This document shows, one piece after another, positions 1 to 5,780 of a stretch of 6,613 nt of DNA (position 1 is the stretch's first letter; every line of letters starts with the position of its first letter). A program made the translations under genes and the position numbers. The DNA lies in contig JAYPTI010000162.1 of the NCBI GenBank assembly GCA_038133505.1, forward strand, positions 1-6,613, given 5' to 3'. The DNA is from JAYQUR01 sp038133505. GTDB lineage: Bacteria; Pseudomonadota; Alphaproteobacteria; MPNO01; UBA830. The notes under the pieces were generated by a model. That model was not told the origin of the DNA. It saw nothing but the letters and a program-made list of their open reading frames with translations, and made no database searches.

Positions 1-1
1 C

Positions 2-397
2 AACAAGGCCTGGAACTACTATGCCGACATGTCGGACGATCAGGTCGAGGCCGAGCGGCGCAAGGATACGTTCTGGCACCGGCCGACCTGGCCGCTGGGG
101 CGCAACGGCCGGCACGACGCGCTGAAGGACCCGTTCGGGCTGTTCGAGGACGGCCCCGACGGTGTTGCGGCCGAGGAGCCCGCGCGCCAGCGCTTCCGCG
201 AAAACGCGCCGGAACTTGCCGCGCTGGCCACAATGGATTTAAAACCGCCTGTGACGATCGCGACTCTCAAGGCGAGATACAAGATTCTCGTCAAACAGCA
301 CCATCCCGACGCCAACGGTGGCGACAAGCAGGCAGAAGAGCGCCTGAAGGAGATCAATCAGGCCTACGCCACCCTCATGCGGTCGTTCGGCGCCTGA
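2..397 (+). CDS. J-domain (DnaJ-like) cochaperone, 5' partial
   Basis: This is a J-protein, expected to stimulate the ATPase of an Hsp70 (DnaK) in the cytoplasm. The reading frame is open from the first complete codon at base 2, giving 131 visible residues. The ATG at 29 is probably internal, because the preceding residues (NKAWNYYAD) continue naturally into the tryptophan-rich WHRPTWPLG segment and no start signal lies upstream. The J domain is at the C-terminus rather than the N-terminus: a helix II-like ARYKILVKQHH, the diagnostic HPD tripeptide (bases 302-310), then a helix III-like EERLKEINQAYATLM. There is no G/F-rich region or zinc finger, so it is a minimal class III-type J-protein and not DnaJ itself. 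It lies 47 bp upstream of cobS on the same strand. From memory, many alphaproteobacteria carry such a gene just upstream of cobS. Its client is unknown; help with CobS/CobT assembly is only an inference. Confidence 0.9.
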   Translation, partial: NKAWNYYADMSDDQVEAERRKDTFWHRPTWPLGRNGRHDALKDPFGLFEDGPDGVAAEEPARQRFRENAPELAALATMDLKPPVTIATLKARYKILVKQHHPDANGGDKQAEERLKEINQAYATLMRSFGA

Positions 398-444
398 CCG
401 GCCGGCGGCCTCGTATCAGCAAGCGAAGAAAGCAGAGACGTCTT

Positions 445-1461
445 ATGGCTTCCAGTGAGCACATTGCCGGCAACGGGTCGGCCAACATCGACCTGCCGGC
501 CACGCCGGACCTGAAGGTTTCCGCCCGCCAGCTGTTCGGCGTCGACACCGACATGGAAGTCCCGGCGTTCTCGACGCCGACGGAATACGTGCCCGACCTC
601 GACGAGACCTACCGGTTCGATCACGACACGACGATGGCGATCCTCGCCGGCTTCGCGCACAACCGCCGCGTCCTCATCCAGGGCTATCACGGCACCGGCA
701 AGTCGACCCATATCGAACAGGTCGCCGCCCGGCTGAACTGGCCGTGCATCCGCGTCAATCTCGACAGCCACATCAGCCGCATCGACTTGATCGGCAAGGA
801 TGCGATCGTCATCCGCGACGGCAAGCAGATCACGGAGTTCCGCGACGGTATCCTGCCGTGGGCGCTGCAGAGCCCGATCGCGCTCGTCTTCGACGAGTAC
901 GACGCCGGCCGCCCCGACGTGATGTTCGTGATCCAGCGCGTGCTGGAAGTCGACGGCAAGATGACGCTGCTCGACCAGAACCGCGTGCTGCGGCCGCATC
1001 CGGCGTTCCGCCTGCTCGCCACGGCGAACACCGTCGGCCTCGGCGACACGACCGGCCTCTATCACGGCACCCAGCAGATCAACCAGGGCCAGCTCGACCG
1101 CTGGAACCTCGTGACCACGCTGAACTATCTGCCGCACGAAGAGGAAGTCGCGATCGTGCTCGCGAAGTGCCCGTCCTACGACAAGGATGACGAGGGCCGG
1201 AAGTCGATCAGCGCGATGGTGCGCGTCGCCGACCTGTCGCGCGCCGGCTTCATGGCGGGCGACATCTCCACCGTCATGTCGCCGCGGACAGTCATCACCT
1301 GGGCGCAGAACGCCGAGATCTTCGGCGATATCGGCACCGCCTTCCGGATGACGTTCCTCAACAAGTGCGACGAACTCGAACGCACGACCGTCGCCGAGTA
1401 CTACCAGCGTTGTTTCGGCGTGGAACTGCCCGAGCTGAAGCAGACGAAGTCGGCGGCCTGA
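445..1461 (+). CDS. cobS: Cobaltochelatase subunit CobS (AAA+ ATPase)
   Basis: CobS is the AAA+ motor subunit of the aerobic cobaltochelatase CobN-CobS-CobT. The complex inserts Co(II) into hydrogenobyrinate a,c-diamide in the cytoplasm at the cost of ATP, during adenosylcobalamin synthesis. The protein has 338 residues, close to the 332 of Pseudomonas denitrificans CobS. The sequence shows a Walker A motif GYHGTGKST (residues 80-88), a Walker B LVFDEYD (147-153, acidic pair D150/E151), a sensor-1-like ATANT (192-196), and conserved arginines in LDRW (R219) and SPR (R281) that could serve as finger or sensor-2 residues. The N-terminal about 60 residues form the CobS-specific region ahead of the MoxR-like AAA+ core. 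The ATG at 445 follows a purine-rich stretch (GAAGAAAG, then GAGA) that is only a weak ribosome binding site. No intact-looking promoter or cobalamin riboswitch fits in the 47-bp upstream gap, so transcription probably enters from the J-domain gene. Confidence 0.97.
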   Translation: MASSEHIAGNGSANIDLPATPDLKVSARQLFGVDTDMEVPAFSTPTEYVPDLDETYRFDHDTTMAILAGFAHNRRVLIQGYHGTGKSTHIEQVAARLNWPCIRVNLDSHISRIDLIGKDAIVIRDGKQITEFRDGILPWALQSPIALVFDEYDAGRPDVMFVIQRVLEVDGKMTLLDQNRVLRPHPAFRLLATANTVGLGDTTGLYHGTQQINQGQLDRWNLVTTLNYLPHEEEVAIVLAKCPSYDKDDEGRKSISAMVRVADLSRAGFMAGDISTVMSPRTVITWAQNAEIFGDIGTAFRMTFLNKCDELERTTVAEYYQRCFGVELPELKQTKSAA

Positions 1462-1468
1462 CACCCAG

Positions 1469-3349
1469 ATGGCGGACGACCAGCCGGCCGAAGAGTTCCG
1501 CCGCGTAACGGCGGCGGCGATGCGCGCGATCGCCGAGCGTGACGACATAACGCTCGTCTACGGCTCGGAAGCGCGCCTCGTCGACAACCAGGCCCGTCTG
1601 CCGATCCCGTCGCGCGATTTCACGGAGCACGAAATCGCCGCGCTGCGCGGCGAAGCCGACGCGATGGCGCTCAGGATGCGGTTCCACGACGACGACGTGC
1701 ATTCGAGCCACGCTCCGCAGGGCGAGAACGCGCGCGCCGTGTTCGAATCCCTCGAACGCGTCCGCGTCGAGGCGCTCGGTTCCCGCATGATGGCGGGCGT
1801 CGCCAACAACCTGCGCGCCGCGCTCGAGGAAAAGTGCGATGCGTTCGGCTACACGAGGGTGAACGTCCGAGAGGACGCGCCGCTCGCCGAGGCTATCGGC
1901 CTGATGGTGCGCGAGAAGCTGACCGGCGAGAAACTCCCGCCGGGCGGCGAACAGCTCGTCAGCCTGTGGCGCGACTGGGTCAACGACAAGGTCGACACCG
2001 ACTTCGAAACGCTGGCGAACAATATCGACGACCAGGCCGCGTACGCCGACGCGCTCAGCAGGATTCTGGTCGAGCTGGACCTGATCGACGAGGAAGCCGA
2101 AGCGACCGAGCAGCAGGAAGGCGAGCAGAGCGACGACGCCGAGGACCAGGATTCCGAAGACGCCGAATCCGAAGACGCCGACATGGAAGGCGTCACCGCC
2201 GAGATGAGCGGTTCCGAATCCTCCGAGATGGAGGAGATGGAGGTCGAGGAAGGCGACGAGTCGATGTCCGAGCAGGGCCAGGAAGAAATGATGCCCGGCA
2301 CCGGCGACGAGGACGGCGACCAGTCGCAGAACCAGCGGCGCCCGGACGGGCTATTGCCCGATCAGGCGCGCCAGCCGCTCTACCGGCCCTACACGGTCGA
2401 ATTCGACGAGGTCGTCGAAGCAGAAGACCTTTGCGACCCGGACGAGCTGAACCGCCTGCGGCATCATCTCGACCAGCAGCTCGCGAACCTGCAGGGCATC
2501 ATCGGGCGCCTCGCCAACCGGCTGCAGCGCCGGCTGCTGGCCCAGCAGTCGCGGTCGTGGGAATTCGATCTCGAGGAGGGCCTGCTCGACGCCGGCCGGC
2601 TGTCGCGCGTCGTCACCAACCCGCTCTATCCGCTGTCCTACAAGATCGAGAAGGAAACGGAGTTCCGTGACACGGTCGTCACGCTGCTGATCGACAATTC
2701 GGGTTCGATGCGCGGCCGGCCCATCACGGTCGCGGCGATGAGCGCCGACATCCTCGCGCGCACGCTCGAGCGCTGCGGCGTGAAGGTGGAAATCCTCGGT
2801 TTCACGACCCGAGCCTGGAAAGGCGGACAGTCGCGCGAGCGCTGGCTCGCCGACGGCAAACCGGCCAATCCCGGCCGCCTCAACGACCTGCGGCACATCG
2901 TCTACAAGGGCGCCGACGCGCCATGGCGCCGGGCGCGCAAGTCGCTCGGCCTGATGCTGCGCGAAGGCCTGCTCAAGGAGAACATCGACGGCGAAGCGCT
3001 TTTGTGGGCGCACAGCCGGCTCTCGGTGCGGCACGAACAGCGCAAGATCCTGATGGTGATCTCTGACGGCGCGCCGGTCGACGATTCGACCCTGTCGGTC
3101 AACCCGGGCAACTATCTAGAACGGCACCTGCGCGAAGTGATCGCGATGATCGAATCGCGGCCCGACGTTCAGCTTACGGCGATCGGCATCGGCCACGACG
3201 TGACGCGCTACTACAGCCGCGCCGTGACCATCATGGATGCCGAGCAGCTCGGCGGCACGATGATGGACCGGCTGGCCGAACTGTTCGACGACGAAACGAG
3301 CCCCACCGGGGCACGTGGCCGCCGGCGCAGCCGCAATCGCGCGGCCTGA
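1469..3349 (+). CDS. cobT: Cobaltochelatase subunit CobT (VWA domain)
   Basis: CobT is the adaptor partner of CobS in the aerobic cobaltochelatase, comparable to the D subunit of magnesium chelatase. It has 626 residues, near the roughly 630 usual for the family. Three parts are visible. Residues 1-205 form the N-terminal CobT region. About 207-284 is a very acidic, low-complexity linker rich in D, E, S and M. The C-terminal part carries the von Willebrand A domain, with the MIDAS motif DNSGSM (D409, S411, S413) and a later SDGAPVDD strand (from S532) near the expected second metal-site acidic residue. The protein ends in a basic tail (RGRRRSRNRAA). The ATG is 7 bp after the cobS stop and has no recognisable Shine-Dalgarno sequence, so translation is probably coupled to cobS. 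The start is supported by the family-like opening EEFRRVTAAAMRAIA. A short in-frame repeat lies in the acidic linker. The MIDAS residues look intact, so the subunit should be functional. Confidence 0.97.
   Translation: MADDQPAEEFRRVTAAAMRAIAERDDITLVYGSEARLVDNQARLPIPSRDFTEHEIAALRGEADAMALRMRFHDDDVHSSHAPQGENARAVFESLERVRVEALGSRMMAGVANNLRAALEEKCDAFGYTRVNVREDAPLAEAIGLMVREKLTGEKLPPGGEQLVSLWRDWVNDKVDTDFETLANNIDDQAAYADALSRILVELDLIDEEAEATEQQEGEQSDDAEDQDSEDAESEDADMEGVTAEMSGSESSEMEEMEVEEGDESMSEQGQEEMMPGTGDEDGDQSQNQRRPDGLLPDQARQPLYRPYTVEFDEVVEAEDLCDPDELNRLRHHLDQQLANLQGIIGRLANRLQRRLLAQQSRSWEFDLEEGLLDAGRLSRVVTNPLYPLSYKIEKETEFRDTVVTLLIDNSGSMRGRPITVAAMSADILARTLERCGVKVEILGFTTRAWKGGQSRERWLADGKPANPGRLNDLRHIVYKGADAPWRRARKSLGLMLREGLLKENIDGEALLWAHSRLSVRHEQRKILMVISDGAPVDDSTLSVNPGNYLERHLREVIAMIESRPDVQLTAIGIGHDVTRYYSRAVTIMDAEQLGGTMMDRLAELFDDETSPTGARGRRRSRNRAA
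2153..2181 (+). repeat. 15-bp-period direct repeat in the cobT acidic linker
   Basis: The 14-mer TCCGAAGACGCCGA occurs at 2153-2166 and again at 2168-2181, giving a perfect tandem with a 15-bp period that encodes SEDAE then SEDAD. It keeps the reading frame. This looks like a replication-slippage product in a low-complexity acidic stretch, where a change in copy number would only lengthen or shorten the linker. Confidence 0.75.
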
Positions 3350-3383
3350 ACCGACGCGGCTTCAAACAACCGACAACGACTGA

Positions 3384-3389
3384 GGGAGG
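3384..3389 (+). promoter_or_regulatory. Strong Shine-Dalgarno site for the RutE-like gene
   Basis: GGGAGG lies six bases before the ATG at 3396, an optimal spacing and the best ribosome binding site among the plus-strand genes here. It fixes the start of the RutE-like gene even though that start leaves an N-terminus about 22 residues longer than E. coli RutE. It also suggests the gene is translated independently of cobT, even if it shares a transcript. Confidence 0.8.
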
Positions 3390-3395
3390 TTCGGA

Positions 3396-4049
3396 ATGTC
3401 CGAAGACCAGGCACTCGCCGCCGCACGGGCACGCATCGACGACGTCCGCGCACGCATCGACCGGCTCGACGCCAACGCGCTCGACCTCGTTTTCCGCGAG
3501 GCGCGCAGCCACAACTGGTTCCAGGATCGCGACGTCAGCGACGATCAGATTCGCGAAATCTGGGACATCATGAAATACTGCACGACCAGCGCCAACACGA
3601 TGCCGGCGCGCATCCAGTTCGTCCGCTCGAAGGAGGCGAAGGAAAGGCTCATTCCCTGCCTCAATCCGCCGAACCGGGACAAGACGATGAAGGCGCCGGT
3701 GACGGCCATCGTCTCCTACGACACGAGTTTCTGGGAGGACATCCCGAAGCTTTACCCGATCCGCCCGGAGATGAAGGACCGCTACGTCGGCAATCCCGAG
3801 CTCGCCGAAAGCTTCGGCTTCCAGCAGGGCACCCTGCAGGGCGCCTATCTCATCCTCGCTGTGCGCGCCGTGGGGCTCGATGCCGGCGCGATGGGCGGGT
3901 TCGACAACGCGGCAGTCGACGAGGCGTTCCTGAAGGGGACGACCTGCAAGTCGAACTTCCTGTGCAATATCGGCTACGGCGACCTCGAGGGCATCAAGGG
4001 CCCGCGGCTGTACCGCTACGAGTTCGACGAGGTCTGCAAGATCATCTGA
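3396..4049 (+). CDS. RutE/HadB-family nitroreductase-fold reductase
   Basis: This is a cytoplasmic FMN-dependent NAD(P)H oxidoreductase of the nitroreductase superfamily, closest by eye to E. coli RutE, which is assigned the reduction of malonic semialdehyde to 3-hydroxypropionate in pyrimidine breakdown. It has 217 residues against 196 for RutE. Family signatures are LVFREARSHNWF (31-42), YCTTSANTMPARI (61-73, the usual FMN-contacting segment), KERL (82-85), APVTAIVSYD (100-109), GLDAGAMGGFD (160-170) and SNFLCNIGYGD (186-196). The first about 22 residues are an extra charged helix containing a duplicated heptad. The gene follows cobT by 46 bp with no terminator between them and ends 41 bp before a strong terminator. 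No other rut genes are present, so the pyrimidine role is not supported by context. The true substrate could be another small aldehyde, an enone or nitro compound, or something linked to cobalamin synthesis. It does not look like BluB. Family assignment is firm; substrate is not. Confidence 0.88.
   Translation: MSEDQALAAARARIDDVRARIDRLDANALDLVFREARSHNWFQDRDVSDDQIREIWDIMKYCTTSANTMPARIQFVRSKEAKERLIPCLNPPNRDKTMKAPVTAIVSYDTSFWEDIPKLYPIRPEMKDRYVGNPELAESFGFQQGTLQGAYLILAVRAVGLDAGAMGGFDNAAVDEAFLKGTTCKSNFLCNIGYGDLEGIKGPRLYRYEFDEVCKII
3429..3461 (+). repeat. Duplicated heptad (12-bp repeat, 21-bp period)
   Basis: GCACGCATCGAC occurs at 3429-3440 and 3450-3461, exactly 21 bases apart. In protein terms this gives RARIDDV (residues 11-17) followed by RARIDRL (18-24), that is, one seven-residue helical heptad repeated. 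It accounts for most of the N-terminal extension of the RutE-like protein relative to E. coli RutE. Confidence 0.7.
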
Positions 4050-4086
4050 TCCGCCGGCCGGCGACGGCCGCGAAACCCGGATACGA

Positions 4087-4112
4087 AAAAGGCCCGCTTC
4101 GGCGGGCCTTTT
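4087..4112. terminator. Bidirectional rho-independent terminator
   Basis: A perfect 7-bp GC stem (GGCCCGC at 4091-4097, GCGGGCC at 4102-4108) closes a TTCG loop and is extended by four A-T pairs from an A tract on the left and TTTT on the right. Read on the plus strand, the loop is the very stable C(UUCG)G type, followed by TTTT and a pyrimidine-rich tail. Read on the minus strand, the stem is followed by TTTTT. It sits 37-41 bases after the RutE-like stop and about 21 bases after the rpmB stop, in a convergent arrangement, so it plausibly ends both transcripts. Confidence 0.9.
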
Positions 4113-4133
4113 CTGTTCTCTCCGAAGCGGCGA

Positions 4134-4424
4134 TCAGCTCGCGGCGGCCATCGCCTTCTTGACCTTGCGCTTCAGCGTCACCGCCTCTTCCGTCAGCTTG
4201 TCGTTCGACGTCTTCAGAAGATAGGCGTCGAGACCGCCATTATGCTCGATCGACCGGATCGCCCGGGTCGACAGCTTCAGCTTCACCACACGGCCGAGCG
4301 CGTCGGACAGCAGCGACGTGTCCTGCAGGTTCGGCAGGAAGCGGCGGCGGGACTTGTTGTGGGCATGGCTGACGTTGTTGCCGGTCTGCACACCCTTGCC
4401 GGTTACGGCGCAGCGTCTGGACAT
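4134..4424 (-). CDS. rpmB: 50S ribosomal protein L28
   Basis: L28 is a structural protein of the large ribosomal subunit. The 96-residue sequence opens with the family pattern MSRRCAVTGKGVQTGNNVSHAHNK and continues with RRRFLPNLQ, matching the E. coli L28 start (MSRVCQVTGK, then TGNNRSHALN and RRFLPNL). The C-terminal half (LKLSTRAIRSIEHNGGLDAYLL, ending in a lysine-rich tail) is the longer form typical of alphaproteobacteria. Only one cysteine (C5) is present, so this is not a zinc-binding variant. The ATG is preceded by GGAA at a reasonable distance, a modest ribosome binding site. The gene follows the MFS gene by 90 bp but appears to have its own promoter and a structured leader, which suits a highly expressed ribosomal gene. 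It ends at the bidirectional terminator shared with the opposing RutE-like gene. Confidence 0.97.
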   Translation of the reverse strand: MSRRCAVTGKGVQTGNNVSHAHNKSRRRFLPNLQDTSLLSDALGRVVKLKLSTRAIRSIEHNGGLDAYLLKTSNDKLTEEAVTLKRKVKKAMAAAS

Positions 4425-4461
4425 GTCTGAATTCCAACAGGTTGGTAAATAACAAACGGAC

Positions 4462-4477
4462 GGGCCGTCACCGGCCC
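4462..4477 (-). promoter_or_regulatory. GNRA-loop hairpin in the rpmB leader
   Basis: On the minus strand the sequence reads GGGCCG, GTGA, CGGCCC: a perfect 6-bp all-GC stem closing a GNRA-type tetraloop. It falls between the proposed rpmB promoter and the start codon, near the 5' end of the predicted leader. A second smaller inverted repeat, CCAACCTGTTGG (4434-4445), lies next to the start codon. The hairpin might be a leader stabiliser or a regulatory element, or a weak terminator for the MFS gene, although no T tract follows it directly. Confidence 0.55.
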
Positions 4478-4489
4478 AGAAAGCGCGAA

Positions 4490-4518
4490 TTTTTAGTCTC
4501 GGACGGGCTCCGCGTCAA
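4490..4518 (-). promoter_or_regulatory. Putative sigma-70-type promoter for rpmB
   Basis: On the minus strand TTGACG (4518-4513, five of six matches to TTGACA) is followed after exactly 17 bases by TAAAAA (4495-4490, four of six matches to TATAAT). Transcription would start near 4483, leaving a leader of about 58 bases before the rpmB ATG. The -35 box contains the TGA stop codon of the upstream MFS gene. This is a consensus match by eye, not a demonstrated start site. Confidence 0.6.
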
Positions 4519-5717
4519 GCTTTCGGAGCATGGTTTTCGCCCGAAATATCGACGTCGGATGCCCGTCTGACCGAAATGAAGCGGCTGCCGACGGCGAGCG
4601 CCGCCATCGCCAGCGCCCCGGTGAAAAACGGCCAATTCTGGCCCAGCTGCGCGAAGACGACGCCCGCGAGCGCCGGACCGCAGATCCGCCCGGCGCCGGC
4701 GAAACTCTGCCCCAGCCCCAATATCCGGCCCCGGCTCCCCTCCCCGGCATATTGCGACATCAGGCTGTTGAGCGACGACGCGTTGGCCGAAACCCCCAGG
4801 ATCATCAGGAAGGCGGCGGCGAACAGCTCGTATTCGCTGGCCGCGAGCGGCATCCACAAGGCGCCCGCGCCGAGGCTCGCCGCGCCCAGCGTTATCAGCG
4901 ACCGTTCGCCCAGCCGTGCGGCCAGCGCGCCGACCGCGAACCACTGCAGTCCCATGTGGCACAGCCCCATCCAGGCGTAGAAATAGCCGTTCTGTTCGGG
5001 GCCCCATCCCCAGGCCCGTTCGGACCACAGGACGATAATCACCTCGATTCCGGCGAATACGAACGGCGAGGCGAACATCAGGCACAGGAGCAGGCGGGTT
5101 TGGGGCCGCGCAACCGCCTCGCGCCACGCCCCGAAGCCGCGTGAGACGCGCGCCGCCGACTTCTGCGCCGGCGTCACCGATTCCCGGATCAGGACGATCG
5201 CCAGCACGAATGCGAGCGCCGAGAACGCCGCCGCCGCGAGATAGGGCAGCAGAAAATCGGGGTTCGCAGGGTCGGTGCCGCCGAGAAGCCCGCCGACCGC
5301 GGGCCCCGCGACGAATCCGAGCCCCGCCGCGCCGCTGAGGCGCGCGATCGCGCGGGTCCTTTCCTCGGCGCGCGTCACGTCGGCGATCAGCGCGTGCGCG
5401 ACGCTCATGTTCGCCGCCATCGCGCCGCCGAAGAACCGGGCGGCGAACAGCATCCAGAGCGTGCTGGTGAAGGCGAGCAGGATATAGGCGCAGAACGTTC
5501 CGCCGATGGTGATGAGCAGCACCGGCTTGCGTCCGATGCGGTCGCTCAGCCAGCCCCAGAACGGCCCGAACAGCGACTGGGCGAGCGTGTAGCTGACCGC
5601 GACCAGGGTGACGATTTCCGGCGACGCGCCGAACGCCTGGGCATAGAGCGGCAGCAGCGGCAGGACGATGCCGAAGCCGACGAGGTCGATAAAGACGGTG
5701 AAGATCAGCGCATACAC
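4515..5717 (-). CDS. TetA-like MFS transporter (12-TM drug/proton antiporter)
   Basis: This is an inner-membrane major facilitator of the TCR/Tet type, which exports small molecules in exchange for protons. It has 400 residues, the usual length for the family, and hydrophobic segments consistent with 12 helices. The first helix carries the conserved acid in VFIDLVGFGIVLPLLPLY (D11). Motif A is GWLSDRIGRKP (residues 55-65), in the loop between helices 2 and 3. The antiporter motif C lies in helix 5 as GFVAGPAVGG (134-143). The substrate cannot be read from sequence and tetracycline resistance should not be assumed. The start is a GTG at 5717: upstream the frame runs open only to the TGA of the coiled-coil gene and contains no other start codon. 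No clear Shine-Dalgarno sequence precedes it. It lies 63 bp downstream of the coiled-coil gene with no terminator between, so the two may share a transcript. Confidence 0.9.
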   Translation of the reverse strand: MYALIFTVFIDLVGFGIVLPLLPLYAQAFGASPEIVTLVAVSYTLAQSLFGPFWGWLSDRIGRKPVLLITIGGTFCAYILLAFTSTLWMLFAARFFGGAMAANMSVAHALIADVTRAEERTRAIARLSGAAGLGFVAGPAVGGLLGGTDPANPDFLLPYLAAAAFSALAFVLAIVLIRESVTPAQKSAARVSRGFGAWREAVARPQTRLLLCLMFASPFVFAGIEVIIVLWSERAWGWGPEQNGYFYAWMGLCHMGLQWFAVGALAARLGERSLITLGAASLGAGALWMPLAASEYELFAAAFLMILGVSANASSLNSLMSQYAGEGSRGRILGLGQSFAGAGRICGPALAGVVFAQLGQNWPFFTGALAMAALAVGSRFISVRRASDVDISGENHAPKA

Positions 5718-5780
5718 GTCAGCGGCTTTGCCACGTTCGCCCGATTGCGTCCAGAGATTACGGGCGCCGGATGCGCGGGA

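Noticed and set aside
29..31. ATG as the true start of the J-domain gene
   Set aside because: The frame is open to the window edge and the preceding codons read as family-like sequence (NKAWNYYAD), so this is an internal methionine.
397..412. GGCC-rich stretch after the J-domain gene as a terminator
   Set aside because: The best stem is only 4 bp with a 3-base loop and no T tract follows, so it does not separate the J-domain gene from cobS.
364..1548. 394-codon open frame on the minus strand opposite cobS
   Set aside because: It is a mirror of the G/C-rich third positions of cobS: the translation is rich in R, A, V, D and H with no recognisable domain, and it spans both cobS ends.
1834..2670. 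278-codon open frame within cobT on the plus strand
   Set aside because: The translation is almost entirely R, G, A and P, typical of a shifted frame in high-GC coding sequence, while the cobT frame has clear family motifs throughout.
2351..3034. 227-codon open frame on the minus strand opposite cobT
   Set aside because: It lies wholly over the conserved VWA region of cobT, has no start context or motif, and has the arginine and alanine bias of an antisense shadow.
3396..4049. BluB (dimethylbenzimidazole synthase) for the reductase next to cobT
   Set aside because: The segments YCTTSANTMPARI, APVTAIVSYD and SNFLCNIGYGD align by eye with RutE rather than BluB.
4530..5144. 204-codon plus-strand open frame opposite the MFS gene
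   Set aside because: The composition is low-complexity R, P, A and G, and the opposite strand encodes a convincing transporter with motifs A and C.
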